Below are positions 7,396 to 15,721 of a stretch of DNA of 44,114 nucleotides, one piece after another. The position numbers and the translations under genes are program-made. The notes under the pieces were generated by a model. The model was not told the DNA's origin. It saw only the letters and a program-made list of their open reading frames with translations, and ran no database searches. The stretch's first letter is position 1; the number at the start of each line of letters is the position of its first letter. Source of the stretch: Peptococcaceae bacterium (lineage in GTDB: Bacteria; Bacillota; DSM-521; Neomoorellales; Neomoorellaceae); assembly GCA_003509545.1 (NCBI GenBank), contig DOLC01000049.1, forward strand, positions 1 to 44,114, read 5' to 3'.

Positions 7396-8754
7396 GTGGT
7401 AGGTAAAATACCCTTCGGGCCGACTTACGAGGAGATGCTTTACCCGGAGAAGATCGACCCGGCCGTGCGGCAGAGGGCCATAAAGGCCCTTAAGGAAGAT
7501 GAGCTGGATCCCATCAATCTTTTCAACATCACCTGGAAGGACGAGAACAATCAGGTGCGGAAAATGGTGCTGCCGCCGGAGCTGACCGGGGTAGACGCCA
7601 ACATCGTAGTACTCTTGGGGCGCTACTTCCCCTCGGGTTCCCACAAGGTGGGGCCGGCCTACGCCACCCTGATTGAAGGCTGTGTAGACGGCGCTATTCG
7701 CCCGGGAGAGCATACCATCTTGGGACCGTCCACCGGCAACTTCGGCATAGGTGTGGCCTACATCTGCCGCCTCATGGGCTACCGGGCCATTGTCATCATG
7801 CCGGACAGCATGAGCAATGAGCGTTATGAACGCATTCGCAAGTACGGCGGGGAGCTGGACTTGACCCCGGGTACGGAGTCCGACGTGATCCTGACTTTGC
7901 AGCGCACCTATGAACTCAAAAAGGACCCCAAGAACTTCCCTTTGGCCCAGTTCGAGCTCCTGCCCAACTACCGTTTCCACCGGTATGTTACGGGCAACTC
8001 GGCCATTGAAGCTGTAAAGGGAGTAGGAAACGAACGGATCGCCTGTTTTGTTTCCGCCCCGGGCTCGGCCGGAACCATCGGCGCAGGAGACGAGATCAAG
8101 AAAGTCTTCCCCGAGTGCAAGGTGGCCGCCCTCGAGCCCTACGAGTGCTCCACCTTGGCTACCGGCGGCCGCGGCCAGCACCGCATTGAAGGTATCGGGG
8201 ACAAAATGTGCACCCTAATACACAACGTCCTCAACACCGACTTTGTAGTCCTCATCCACGACGACGACTGCGTCAAGGGCCTGAAGATCATCCAGGACGG
8301 CACTGAGATCCTGGTAAAGATGGGTGTCAAAGAAGAGGTCGCCCTCATGCTTAAAGATCACTTCGGCATCTCGGGTATCTGCAACGTCTTAGGGGCGATA
8401 AAGATGGCCAAGTTCCTGCGTCTGGGCCCCGGCGACAACGTGGTGACGGTGGCCACCGACGGTTTCGACCGCTACCGCTCTGTTTTGGATGACCTTGAGA
8501 GGCGCACCCTGGAGATTACCGACTTTGTGATGGAACGCTGGTACCGGGATATTTTCCTGCGGGCCAACGAAGAGCATATTTTCGACTTCCGGAAGCCCGA
8601 GGCCAAGGAGAGGCTTTTCGCCCAGAAGGAAAAGGACTGGCTCCCCTTCGGCTACAGCAAAGAATATCTCGATTCCATGAGGAGCCCCAGCTTCTGGGAA
8701 GACGAGTATGCCAAGATAAAGGAGTACGACGAGAAGATCAGGGCCATGCGCTAG
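7396..8754 (+). CDS. PLP-dependent fold-type-II enzyme (cysteine/threonine synthase superfamily), function unknown
   Basis: This 452-residue enzyme of the tryptophan synthase beta/cysteine synthase fold carries the PLP Schiff-base lysine in SGSHKVGPAY. The substrate loop GPSTGNFGIG and the phosphate-binding region SAPGSAGTIGAGDEIK follow. It is longer than a cysteine synthase, with an extra C-terminal segment of about 100 residues rich in charged and aromatic residues. It starts with GTG at 7396, six nt after GGAGGGA. It heads an operon with a molybdenum hydroxylase, a second PLP enzyme and a dihydropyrimidinase. That suggests beta-elimination on an amino acid released from a purine or hydantoin ring, as YgeX (diaminopropionate ammonia-lyase) does in uric-acid clusters. 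It does not look like YgeX itself, so the substrate is open. Confidence 0.8.
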   Translation: MVGKIPFGPTYEEMLYPEKIDPAVRQRAIKALKEDELDPINLFNITWKDENNQVRKMVLPPELTGVDANIVVLLGRYFPSGSHKVGPAYATLIEGCVDGAIRPGEHTILGPSTGNFGIGVAYICRLMGYRAIVIMPDSMSNERYERIRKYGGELDLTPGTESDVILTLQRTYELKKDPKNFPLAQFELLPNYRFHRYVTGNSAIEAVKGVGNERIACFVSAPGSAGTIGAGDEIKKVFPECKVAALEPYECSTLATGGRGQHRIEGIGDKMCTLIHNVLNTDFVVLIHDDDCVKGLKIIQDGTEILVKMGVKEEVALMLKDHFGISGICNVLGAIKMAKFLRLGPGDNVVTVATDGFDRYRSVLDDLERRTLEITDFVMERWYRDIFLRANEEHIFDFRKPEAKERLFAQKEKDWLPFGYSKEYLDSMRSPSFWEDEYAKIKEYDEKIRAMR

Positions 8755-8808
8755 GAACGTTGGCGGTTCGTTTTAGGGCGTAAAATTCCTTGAAGGAGGG
8801 GGACGAGG

Positions 8809-11370
8809 ATGCGCCTGGAGCTGAAAGTCAACGGCGAGACAAAGGTGGTAGACGTACCGGCCGAGGCTACGCTGCTGGATGTTCTGCGCGACCATCTGCG
8901 GCTGACCGGCGCGAAGAACGGGTGTGGCGAAGGAGTTTGCGGAGCCTGCACGGTAATAATGGCCGGCCGACCGGTGAGGGCCTGCCGCATTGCGGCGGCC
9001 AAGGCGGCGGGGCAGGAGGTTTGGACTATAGAGGGCCTCAGCCTGCGGGAGAAGGAGATATACGCCTGGGCCTTTACGGCCGCCGGGGCGGTCCAGTGCG
9101 GCTTCTGCACCCCGGGTATGGTCATGGAAGCCAAGGCCCTTCTGGACCGCAATAACGAGCCGTCGGAGGAAGAGATCAAGCAGGCCTTCAGGGCCCATCT
9201 CTGCCGCTGTACCGGATACCAGAAGATAGTCCAGGCGGTTCGGCTGGCCGCCAGGGCCTTCCGGGGGGAGGTCCAGCCCGGGAGCGGGGAGGCGGCGGGT
9301 ATGCGGAGACGCTTCTTCCGGCCCGATGCGCCGGTCAAGACCCTTGGCCAGGCCACCTTTGTGGATGACCTCATGTTCCCCGGCATGCTCTACGGCGCCG
9401 TCCTCCGCCCGCCCTATGCCCGGGCCCGGGTATTGTCGGTGGATACGACCGCCGTTCGGGAAATGCCGGGGGTGGTGGCCGTCCTGACCGCCGACGACAT
9501 CCCGGGCGAGCGCTACCAGGGTCATATATTTAAGGACTGGCCGGCGCTAATAGCGGTAGGAGAAGAAGTGCGGTATGTGGGGGACGCCGTCGCCCTGGTG
9601 GCTGCCGAAGACCGGGAAACGGCCCGGAAGGCGGTGGAGAGAATTAAAGTCGAGTACGAGGTGCTGCCGCCGGTAACCAATCCGGCCGAAGCCTTGGCGC
9701 CGGGCGCTCCGTCCCTCCACCCCAAGGGCAACATTTTGAGCGAAACCCGCATCCGCAAAGGGAATCCCGAGGAAGCCCTCCGGACATGCGCCCATGTGGT
9801 ATCCCAGACCTACCGGACACCCTTTACCGAACATGCCTTCCTGGAGCCGGAAAGTGCCGTGGCCGTACCCGAGGGCGAGGGCATCACTATTTACACCAGC
9901 ACCCAGGGCGTATACGACATCCAGGAACAGGTGGCTTCCCTGCTGGGGCTTCCCCACGAGAAAGTGCGGGTGCTAAACCAGTATGTGGGCGGGGCCTTCG
10001 GGGGCAAAGAGGATTTAAGCGTACAACACCATGCGGCCCTCCTGGCCTGGGCCACCAAACGGCCGGTAAAGATAACTTTAACGCGCCGGGAGAGCATCCT
10101 GGTCCATCCCAAGCGACACGCCATGGAGATTAAGATTACCACCGGTTGTGACGAAGAGGGGCGGCTGGTGGCCATGACGGCGGAAATTACCGCCGACACC
10201 GGAGCCTACGCTTCCTTAGGGGCCCAGGTTCTGGAGCGGGCCTGCCACCACATTACCGGACCTTACCGTATTCCCCACGTTAACATTTACGGTCGGGCCG
10301 TGTACACGAATAATCCTCCTGCCGGGGCCTTCCGCGGCTTCGGTGTGCCCCAGGCCGCCTTTGCCTGCGAAAGCCAGTTGAATCTTTTGGCCCAGCGGGT
10401 AGGTAAGTCTCCCTGGGAAATCCGGTGGATCAATGCCCTGGAGCCGGGGGACACCCTGGGCACCGGCCAGATAGTCAGCGAAGATGTGGGTATCAAAGAA
10501 ACCCTTCTGGCCGTGAAGGAAGTCTTCGAGGGCAGCCCCTATGCGGGCATTGCCTGTGGTTTTAAAAACGTTGGCTTAGGAGTGGGAACCCGCGATACGG
10601 GGCGGGCCAACCTGGTGATAGAAAAGGGTAAGGTGAAGATCTATTCAGGGGCCGCGTGCCTCGGCCAGGGGCTCGAGTCGGTGCTTATCCAGATTGTGGC
10701 CGAGGCCACCGGCCTGCCGGCGGAAAAGATGGAAGTGGTCCTGGCGGATACGGCCTGTACCCCGGATGCCGGGATTACCACTGCCTCCCGCCAGAGCCTG
10801 TTTACCGGCGAGGCCGTCCGCCGGGCGGCGGAGGAATTGGCAAGGGCTCTCAAGGAACACGCCCTGGAAGAGCTGGAGGGGCGCACCTTTAGGGGCGAGT
10901 TTTACGGGGCCACCGATCCCATCGCCTCCCAAAAGGAACACCCCGTTACCCATGTGGCCTACGGTTACGCCACTCAGGTGGTCCTTTTGGACGAAGAAGG
11001 ACGAGTGTCCAAGGTGGTGGCCGCCTACGATGTAGGCCGGGCCGTTAATCCCCTGAATATAGAAGGCCAGATCGAAGGCGGCATTGTGATGGGCCTGGGC
11101 TATGCCCTTACGGAGGATTTCCCCGTCAAAGACGGTATACCCAAGTACCAGCAGTTGGGGCGCTTGGGACTCTTCCGGTTCCCCCAGGTTCCGCCTATGG
11201 AAACGATTTTGGTGGAAAAAGGAGGAACCCAGTACGCCTTTGGGGCCAAGGGTATCGGCGAACTGGCCACCATTCCCACGGCCCCTGCAGTAGCCTGTGC
11301 CTATTTCCGCCGCGACGGCCGTTTCCGTACTTCCCTACCCCTGGAGGGCACGCCCTACAGCAAGAAGTGA
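8809..11370 (+). CDS. selenium-dependent-type molybdenum hydroxylase, [2Fe-2S]/Mo fusion (xanthine dehydrogenase-like)
   Basis: This 853-residue fusion has an N-terminal plant-type ferredoxin domain (Cys39, Cys44, Cys47, Cys59). A second [2Fe-2S] domain (QCGFCTPG and CRCTGY, about residues 97-136) and the molybdopterin domain (about 165-853) follow. The latter shows GGAFGGKED, GAFRGFGVPQ and KGIGELA, which contains the expected catalytic glutamate. Length and the absence of an FAD domain match the family called selenium-dependent xanthine dehydrogenase, in which a labile selenium ligates Mo; no selenocysteine codon is needed. It should hydroxylate a purine or related N-heterocycle. The FAD subunit may be the one at 29811. 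ATG at 8809 follows GAAGGAGGGGG. Confidence 0.88.
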   Translation: MRLELKVNGETKVVDVPAEATLLDVLRDHLRLTGAKNGCGEGVCGACTVIMAGRPVRACRIAAAKAAGQEVWTIEGLSLREKEIYAWAFTAAGAVQCGFCTPGMVMEAKALLDRNNEPSEEEIKQAFRAHLCRCTGYQKIVQAVRLAARAFRGEVQPGSGEAAGMRRRFFRPDAPVKTLGQATFVDDLMFPGMLYGAVLRPPYARARVLSVDTTAVREMPGVVAVLTADDIPGERYQGHIFKDWPALIAVGEEVRYVGDAVALVAAEDRETARKAVERIKVEYEVLPPVTNPAEALAPGAPSLHPKGNILSETRIRKGNPEEALRTCAHVVSQTYRTPFTEHAFLEPESAVAVPEGEGITIYTSTQGVYDIQEQVASLLGLPHEKVRVLNQYVGGAFGGKEDLSVQHHAALLAWATKRPVKITLTRRESILVHPKRHAMEIKITTGCDEEGRLVAMTAEITADTGAYASLGAQVLERACHHITGPYRIPHVNIYGRAVYTNNPPAGAFRGFGVPQAAFACESQLNLLAQRVGKSPWEIRWINALEPGDTLGTGQIVSEDVGIKETLLAVKEVFEGSPYAGIACGFKNVGLGVGTRDTGRANLVIEKGKVKIYSGAACLGQGLESVLIQIVAEATGLPAEKMEVVLADTACTPDAGITTASRQSLFTGEAVRRAAEELARALKEHALEELEGRTFRGEFYGATDPIASQKEHPVTHVAYGYATQVVLLDEEGRVSKVVAAYDVGRAVNPLNIEGQIEGGIVMGLGYALTEDFPVKDGIPKYQQLGRLGLFRFPQVPPMETILVEKGGTQYAFGAKGIGELATIPTAPAVACAYFRRDGRFRTSLPLEGTPYSKK

Positions 11371-11388
11371 GAAGGGGAGATAGCTGGA

Positions 11389-12630
11389 ATGTCCAATGTA
11401 GTGGGGTTACACTGTATCAATTGCGGTAAGTCTTATCTGCCCCGGCCGGGCCTGTATACCTGCGAGCACTGCGGAGAAAAAGAGGGCATTCTGGACGTCG
11501 ACTACGATTACGATTATATAAAAAAGGTCCTTTCTCGCGAGGGCCTGCGGAGCAACCGGGAGCACTCCATGTGGCGCTACCGGCCCTTCCTGCCCGTGAA
11601 CCAGGAAGGGCCCCTGCCCCCTCTAAGGGTGGGCTGGAGTCCCTTATACTATGTGCCGCGGCTGGCCCGAGAAATAGGCCTCAAAGACTTGTACATTAAA
11701 GATGACGGCGTCAATCCCACGGCTTCCCTGAAGGACCGGGCTTCGGCTATTGCTGCGGCCCGGGCCCTGGCCGAAGGAGCGGCCTCGGTGGCCTGCGCCT
11801 CCACCGGGAACGCTGCCTCTTCCCTGGCGGGCGCTGCTGCTTCCGTCGGGCTTAAGGCTTTTATTTTCGTGCCCGCCCGGGCGCCCCAGGGCAAAGTGGC
11901 CCAGCTTCTCATTTTCGGCGCCACCGTGGTGAGCGTTCAGGGATCCTATGAAGACGCCTTCCGTCTGTCCGCCCAGGCCATTAAACGATGGGGTTGGTAT
12001 AACCGCAACGCGGCCATTAACCCGTACCTGGTGGAGGGTAAGAAGACGGTCTGTTTGGAGGTGGCGGAACAGCTAGGATGGGAAGCGCCTGATTGGGTGG
12101 TAGTGTCGGTAGGCGACGGTTGCACCCTGGCGGGTGCTTGGAAGGCGTGGGTGGACCTTAGGCAGGTGGGCTGGATAGACCGCCTGCCCCGGATGCTGGG
12201 AGTCCAGGCCGAAGGCTGTTGTCCTATTACCAGGGCCTTCCGGGAAGGCGGTAAGGTACGACCGGCCGAGGAGAATACTATAGCCGACAGCATCGCTGTG
12301 GGAGTGCCGCGCAATCCCGAAAAGGCCCTGCGGGCCATCCGGGAGTCGGGGGGCACTATGATCAACGTGAGCGATGAGGAGATCCTCAAGGCCATGCGCC
12401 TATTGGGACGCACCGCCGGGGTCTTCGGAGAGCCTGCCGGTGTGGCCGGGCTGGCCGGCCTGGCCAGGGCGGTAGCCGAGGGAATTATCCGACCGGAGGA
12501 AAAGGTGGTCTGCCTGGTGACCGGCAATGGATTAAAGGACGTGGCCACGGCGATAAAAGCAGCCGGAGCCCCTTTGAGCTTGCCGCCGGATATGGAACAG
12601 CTGGAAAGGGCTCTGCAGGGATTAATCTAG
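11389..12630 (+). CDS. threonine synthase-like PLP enzyme
   Basis: This 413-residue protein starts with a zinc-ribbon-like segment (CINCGK and CEHCGEKEG). A threonine synthase fold follows, with the PLP lysine in NPTASLKDRAS and the phosphate loop in STGNAASSLAG. Length and layout match class II threonine synthases, and on sequence alone it could be one. However, it lies 18 bp after the Mo hydroxylase and is followed closely by a dihydropyrimidinase, not by homoserine genes. I therefore infer a catabolic role, for example elimination of phosphate or ammonia from a beta-substituted amino acid. A housekeeping ThrC role remains possible. Confidence 0.78.
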   Translation: MSNVVGLHCINCGKSYLPRPGLYTCEHCGEKEGILDVDYDYDYIKKVLSREGLRSNREHSMWRYRPFLPVNQEGPLPPLRVGWSPLYYVPRLAREIGLKDLYIKDDGVNPTASLKDRASAIAAARALAEGAASVACASTGNAASSLAGAAASVGLKAFIFVPARAPQGKVAQLLIFGATVVSVQGSYEDAFRLSAQAIKRWGWYNRNAAINPYLVEGKKTVCLEVAEQLGWEAPDWVVVSVGDGCTLAGAWKAWVDLRQVGWIDRLPRMLGVQAEGCCPITRAFREGGKVRPAEENTIADSIAVGVPRNPEKALRAIRESGGTMINVSDEEILKAMRLLGRTAGVFGEPAGVAGLAGLARAVAEGIIRPEEKVVCLVTGNGLKDVATAIKAAGAPLSLPPDMEQLERALQGLI

Positions 12631-12647
12631 GGTTGGGGGTGGCCTCT

Positions 12648-14009
12648 GTGACCCTGCTCGTTAAGGGCGGCTGGCTCGTCCATGAAGACAGGGTAGAAAA
12701 AGGGGACCTGCTTATCGAAGGTGAAAAAATTAGCGCCGTAGGCCCGGAACTCAAAGCCGGAGGGGCCGAGGTGCTGGACGCTGCCGGCAAATACGTCTTG
12801 CCCGGCGTTATCGACGCCCATGTCCATTACCAAATGCCCATAGGGGACCTCCTTACGGCCGACGATTTTTACACCGGCACCCGGTCGGCCGCCTGCGGAG
12901 GCGTAACCACCGTTATCGATTATGCCGAGCCTTGCGGCCCGGGGGAATCCCTGAGGGCAGCCATTGATAGGCGGCTGGCAGAAGCCCAGGGTCAGATAGC
13001 CGTCGACCTGGCCCTTCACCTCGTGCTCTTCCCCGGACAGGAAGAAGATAAGGAATCCTTAAAGGAAGCCGTGGAGCAGGGGTTGGTAAGCTTCAAGGTC
13101 TTTACTACTTATGACCAGCGCATGTCGTACGAAGCCATCGGTCGCTGCCTGCTCAGGGCCGAGGAGGTGGGAGCCCTGGTCACCGTCCATGCCGAAGACC
13201 ACGACATAGTTACCGCCGCCCGCCGGGAGCTTACCGAGGCAGGTCTGACTTCCCCCCGCTACCACGGGCGCAGCCGGCCGGCCGAGGCCGAAGTTGTGGC
13301 CGTGGGCCGCATCGTGGAAATGGCCCGTTCCCTGGGGGCCCGCGCCTATTTCGTACACGTATCGAGCGGGGAGGCAGCCGGTCTGATAGCCTCGGCCCGG
13401 GCCCAGGGACTGGAAGTCTACGGAGAAACCTGTCCCCATTATCTGTTGCTGACCGAAGAAGAATACGCAACCGAGAGGGCGGCCTTGAGCCTCATGTGTC
13501 CCCCCTTGCGGAAGCGGACGGACAATTTCAGATTGTGGGAAGCCCTTTCCCGGGAGACCTTCCAGGTAGTGGCCACCGACCACTGCAGTTATACCCCGGC
13601 CCAGAAGGCGGCGGGGACGGCCTTCTTCAATACGCCGGCGGGGATACCGGGGACGGAAACCTTATTGCCTCTTATTTATTCCTACGGTGTCCGGGACGGA
13701 TGGCTCACCCTTCCTCAGATGGTCCGGGTCCTGGCTGGCAATCCTGCTCGGCTTTTCGGACTTTATCCCCGCAAGGGATGCCTTCAACCCGGAAGTGATG
13801 CCGACGTGGTCGTGTTTAATCCCCGCCGGGAGGTAACCCTGGAGGGCGAAAACCTCCATTCGGCCGCCGGCTATACCCCCTTTGCCGGCTTTAAGGTGAG
13901 GGGCTATCCCGACGCAACCATCCTGCGGGGCCGTCTCGTGTACTACCAGGGCCGCTTCCTGGGAGAGAAGGGGCAGGGGAGGTTTATACCCGGGAGGACC
14001 AGGAAGTAA
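12648..14009 (+). CDS. hyuA: dihydropyrimidinase/D-hydantoinase family amidohydrolase (HyuA-like)
   Basis: This 453-residue cyclic amidohydrolase shows the full binuclear metal set: His58 and His60 (DAHVH), the carbamylated lysine in SFKVFTTYD (about residue 150), histidines in VHAEDHD and VHVSSGE, and the aspartate in ATDHCSY. It hydrolyses a cyclic amide such as dihydropyrimidine, hydantoin or a dearomatised purine. HyuA is one of the enzymes of the described anaerobic uric-acid gene set. The open frame begins at TTG 12633, but GTG 12648 is better placed relative to GGGGGTGG and matches the usual N-terminus. It is the last gene of operon I. Confidence 0.88.
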   Translation: MTLLVKGGWLVHEDRVEKGDLLIEGEKISAVGPELKAGGAEVLDAAGKYVLPGVIDAHVHYQMPIGDLLTADDFYTGTRSAACGGVTTVIDYAEPCGPGESLRAAIDRRLAEAQGQIAVDLALHLVLFPGQEEDKESLKEAVEQGLVSFKVFTTYDQRMSYEAIGRCLLRAEEVGALVTVHAEDHDIVTAARRELTEAGLTSPRYHGRSRPAEAEVVAVGRIVEMARSLGARAYFVHVSSGEAAGLIASARAQGLEVYGETCPHYLLLTEEEYATERAALSLMCPPLRKRTDNFRLWEALSRETFQVVATDHCSYTPAQKAAGTAFFNTPAGIPGTETLLPLIYSYGVRDGWLTLPQMVRVLAGNPARLFGLYPRKGCLQPGSDADVVVFNPRREVTLEGENLHSAAGYTPFAGFKVRGYPDATILRGRLVYYQGRFLGEKGQGRFIPGRTRK

Positions 14010-14017
14010 AAAGGGCG

Positions 14018-14050
14018 GACGTTCATGCTGCCGGTGGGGCACCGGCAGAA
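14018..14050 (+). repeat. REP-like inverted repeat, copy 1
   Basis: This 33-nt sequence contains a perfect 9-bp hairpin (CTGCCGGTG, GGG loop, CACCGGCAG at 28-48 of 14000). It recurs on the opposite strand at 44047-44079 with two mismatches. It lies 9 bp after the hyuA stop. It may act as a transcript-end structure or be a dispersed repeat family. Confidence 0.7.
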
Positions 14051-14146
14051 AGACGAAAAGAACGGGCCGGTATAGAAACAAAAGCAATGCCGGCCCTGAG
14101 AAGTTATTTTCGAGGCAGAGTACGGCCGCTTCGGCCAGAGTTATTA

Positions 14147-14177
14147 CCCCTACTTCGCCCGCCAGGCGGGGTAGGGG
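14147..14177 (+). terminator. stable hairpin downstream of hyuA
   Basis: CCCCTAC (14147-14153) pairs with GTAGGGG (14171-14177), and the stem continues as TCGCC/GGCGG. Only a weak T-rich tail (AATTTG) follows. It may terminate or stabilise the operon I transcript. Confidence 0.45.
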
Positions 14178-14251
14178 CAAATTTGTAGTTGCAATGAAGG
14201 GAGAGTAGATATACAATAACTCCTAGTTTCGGCGGAGAGAGGGAACTCATT

Positions 14252-15238
14252 GTGAAGCCTTCCCCGGATAAGGTGATCCTTGAGAACCCCGAGGATAAAC
14301 GATTTCGGCAGCTCGGGTACGCGGAGGTTATTCTTGCCTGTCTTCTCTTCGGAGGCAATACGGTTGCCGGGAAAATTGTAGCTACCCAGGTACCGCCCTT
14401 TGCCTTATCCGCGGTGCGGGCCCTTTTGGGTTTAATAGTAATAACTCCCTTCCTGCGGCGCATGGGCCCGCTTCCAAGGCCCAAGGGCAAGGATCTCCGG
14501 TGGCTGGCCCTCCAAGGGCTAGTCAGTATAGGCCTGGCATACACCACCTTTGCCTGGGGCATCCGGTTGAGCCCTGCGATTAACGCGGCCATTATTTTTG
14601 CCAGCTTCCCGGCGGTCACCCTGGTCCTCTTAGGGATTTTCTGGCGTTACAGGCCGACTTTCCTCCAGCTGATAGGCGTGGTCATTGCCTTTCTGGGCCT
14701 TCTGGTGGTGGCCGCTCGGGGTTCCTTGGAGCGATTGTTCTCCGTATCCTTCACCGCGGCAGACGCATTTCTGCTCCTCAACGTCGTCGTGGTGTCCCTG
14801 GGGAACATCCTGGGCCAGAGGCTTATGGAGCGATACCCGCCTACTATAGTTTCGGCGTACACCCTGTTTTTCGGCATTCTCTGGCTGTTGCCCTGGGGAA
14901 TTTGGGAGGTAATTAGGCAAGGGTGGCATCTCCCCTGGCCGGACTGGCTGTTCCTGCTGTACATGGGCGTTAGTGTTTCGGGGCTGGCGGTACTCCTGAA
15001 TTTCGAAGCGGTGCATCGTATAGGAAGCGGCACCGTGGGGATTTTTAACAACCTCAATCCCCTTTTTGCCATAGCCCTGGCTGCTCTATTCTTAAAGGAG
15101 CCCCTGTACCCTTATCACGGTATAGGCATGATTCTGGTCCTCGGCGGCGTGGCCCTCTCCTTGACTTCCAACGGTCAGCTAAGTCCCTCGCCTAGGCTAT
15201 CGTCGGAGAAGGCCCACGCCCGGGCCTTATGGCGGTGA
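14252..15238 (+). CDS. EamA/DMT-family transporter
   Basis: This 328-residue protein has about ten hydrophobic segments in two EamA repeats. The first covers roughly residues 20-150 (ACLLFGGNTVAGKI, LSPAINAAIIFASFPAVTLVL), the second 165-310 with FNNLNPLFAIALAALFLKEP. It is a drug/metabolite-type exporter or permease of the inner membrane. The GTG start at 14252 follows GGAGAGAGGGA. The substrate is unknown; its place after the purine operon hints at export of an amino acid or a purine breakdown product, but the 240-bp gap with repeat and hairpin suggests separate transcription. Confidence 0.85.
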   Translation: MKPSPDKVILENPEDKRFRQLGYAEVILACLLFGGNTVAGKIVATQVPPFALSAVRALLGLIVITPFLRRMGPLPRPKGKDLRWLALQGLVSIGLAYTTFAWGIRLSPAINAAIIFASFPAVTLVLLGIFWRYRPTFLQLIGVVIAFLGLLVVAARGSLERLFSVSFTAADAFLLLNVVVVSLGNILGQRLMERYPPTIVSAYTLFFGILWLLPWGIWEVIRQGWHLPWPDWLFLLYMGVSVSGLAVLLNFEAVHRIGSGTVGIFNNLNPLFAIALAALFLKEPLYPYHGIGMILVLGGVALSLTSNGQLSPSPRLSSEKAHARALWR

Positions 15239-15266
15239 GGGGAAGATCCTGGGTCAAATTATAGGG

Positions 15267-15272
15267 TATAAT
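15267..15272 (+). promoter_or_regulatory. possible -10 box for the acylphosphatase gene
   Basis: A perfect TATAAT lies 43 bp before the acylphosphatase start. No clear -35 box is visible, so this is only suggestive. Confidence 0.35.
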
Positions 15273-15314
15273 CAACCAAAAAGCGTGTCGCGGAAGGAGG
15301 TGTCGGTTGAGGTT

Positions 15315-15608
15315 ATGCCTCTGGTGCGGGCCCGGTTTTCCGTCCGCGGCCGAGTTCAGGGAGTTGGATACCGCTATTTTGCCCTCCGCCATGCAGAGAA
15401 CCTGGGCTTGAGCGGCTGGGTGCGCAACTGTTACGACGGCACCGTAGAGGGTGTCATAGAAGGCCCGGAGGAGAGGGTGGAGGAGTTTTTGTCCCTATGC
15501 CGGCAGGGACCGCGGTGGGCCAGGGTGGAGGGTGTGGAAGTGCGCTATGAGGAGCCCTGGGGCGAAAGGGGTTTTAGAATAGCGCCGGACAGTGATTGCA
15601 GGGATTAG
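15315..15608 (+). CDS. acyP: acylphosphatase
   Basis: This 97-residue protein has both signatures of the family: VRGRVQGVGYR, with the substrate-binding arginine, and GWVRNCYDGTVEG, with the catalytic asparagine. It hydrolyses acyl phosphates such as acetyl phosphate or 1,3-bisphosphoglycerate. The frame is open from a GTG at 15285, but AAGGAGG (15294-15300) favours a start after it. ATG 15315 gives the normal family length. Confidence 0.92.
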   Translation: MPLVRARFSVRGRVQGVGYRYFALRHAENLGLSGWVRNCYDGTVEGVIEGPEERVEEFLSLCRQGPRWARVEGVEVRYEEPWGERGFRIAPDSDCRD

Positions 15609-15664
15609 GTGCGAGAAATCTTCGGGGCAATAACTTAAGTTAAACACCAAATAGAATACCGGCA

Positions 15665-15691
15665 CACGCGCGTACGCGTATATGGCGCGTG
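15665..15691 (+). other. GC-rich hairpin in the pfk leader flanked by short direct repeats
   Basis: CACGCGC (15665-15671) pairs with GCGCGTG (15685-15691). CACCAAATA occurs on both sides, about 50 bp apart. This may be an operator or mRNA structure controlling the phosphofructokinase gene; it is not a terminator because no T-run follows. Confidence 0.35.
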
Positions 15692-15721
15692 GGCACCAAA
15701 TAAGGAAAAGGAGGGTTTTCC

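Noticed and set aside
7369..8181. 270-codon antisense frame over the PLP enzyme gene
   Set aside because: It is a codon-bias shadow of a strongly recognisable gene on the plus strand.
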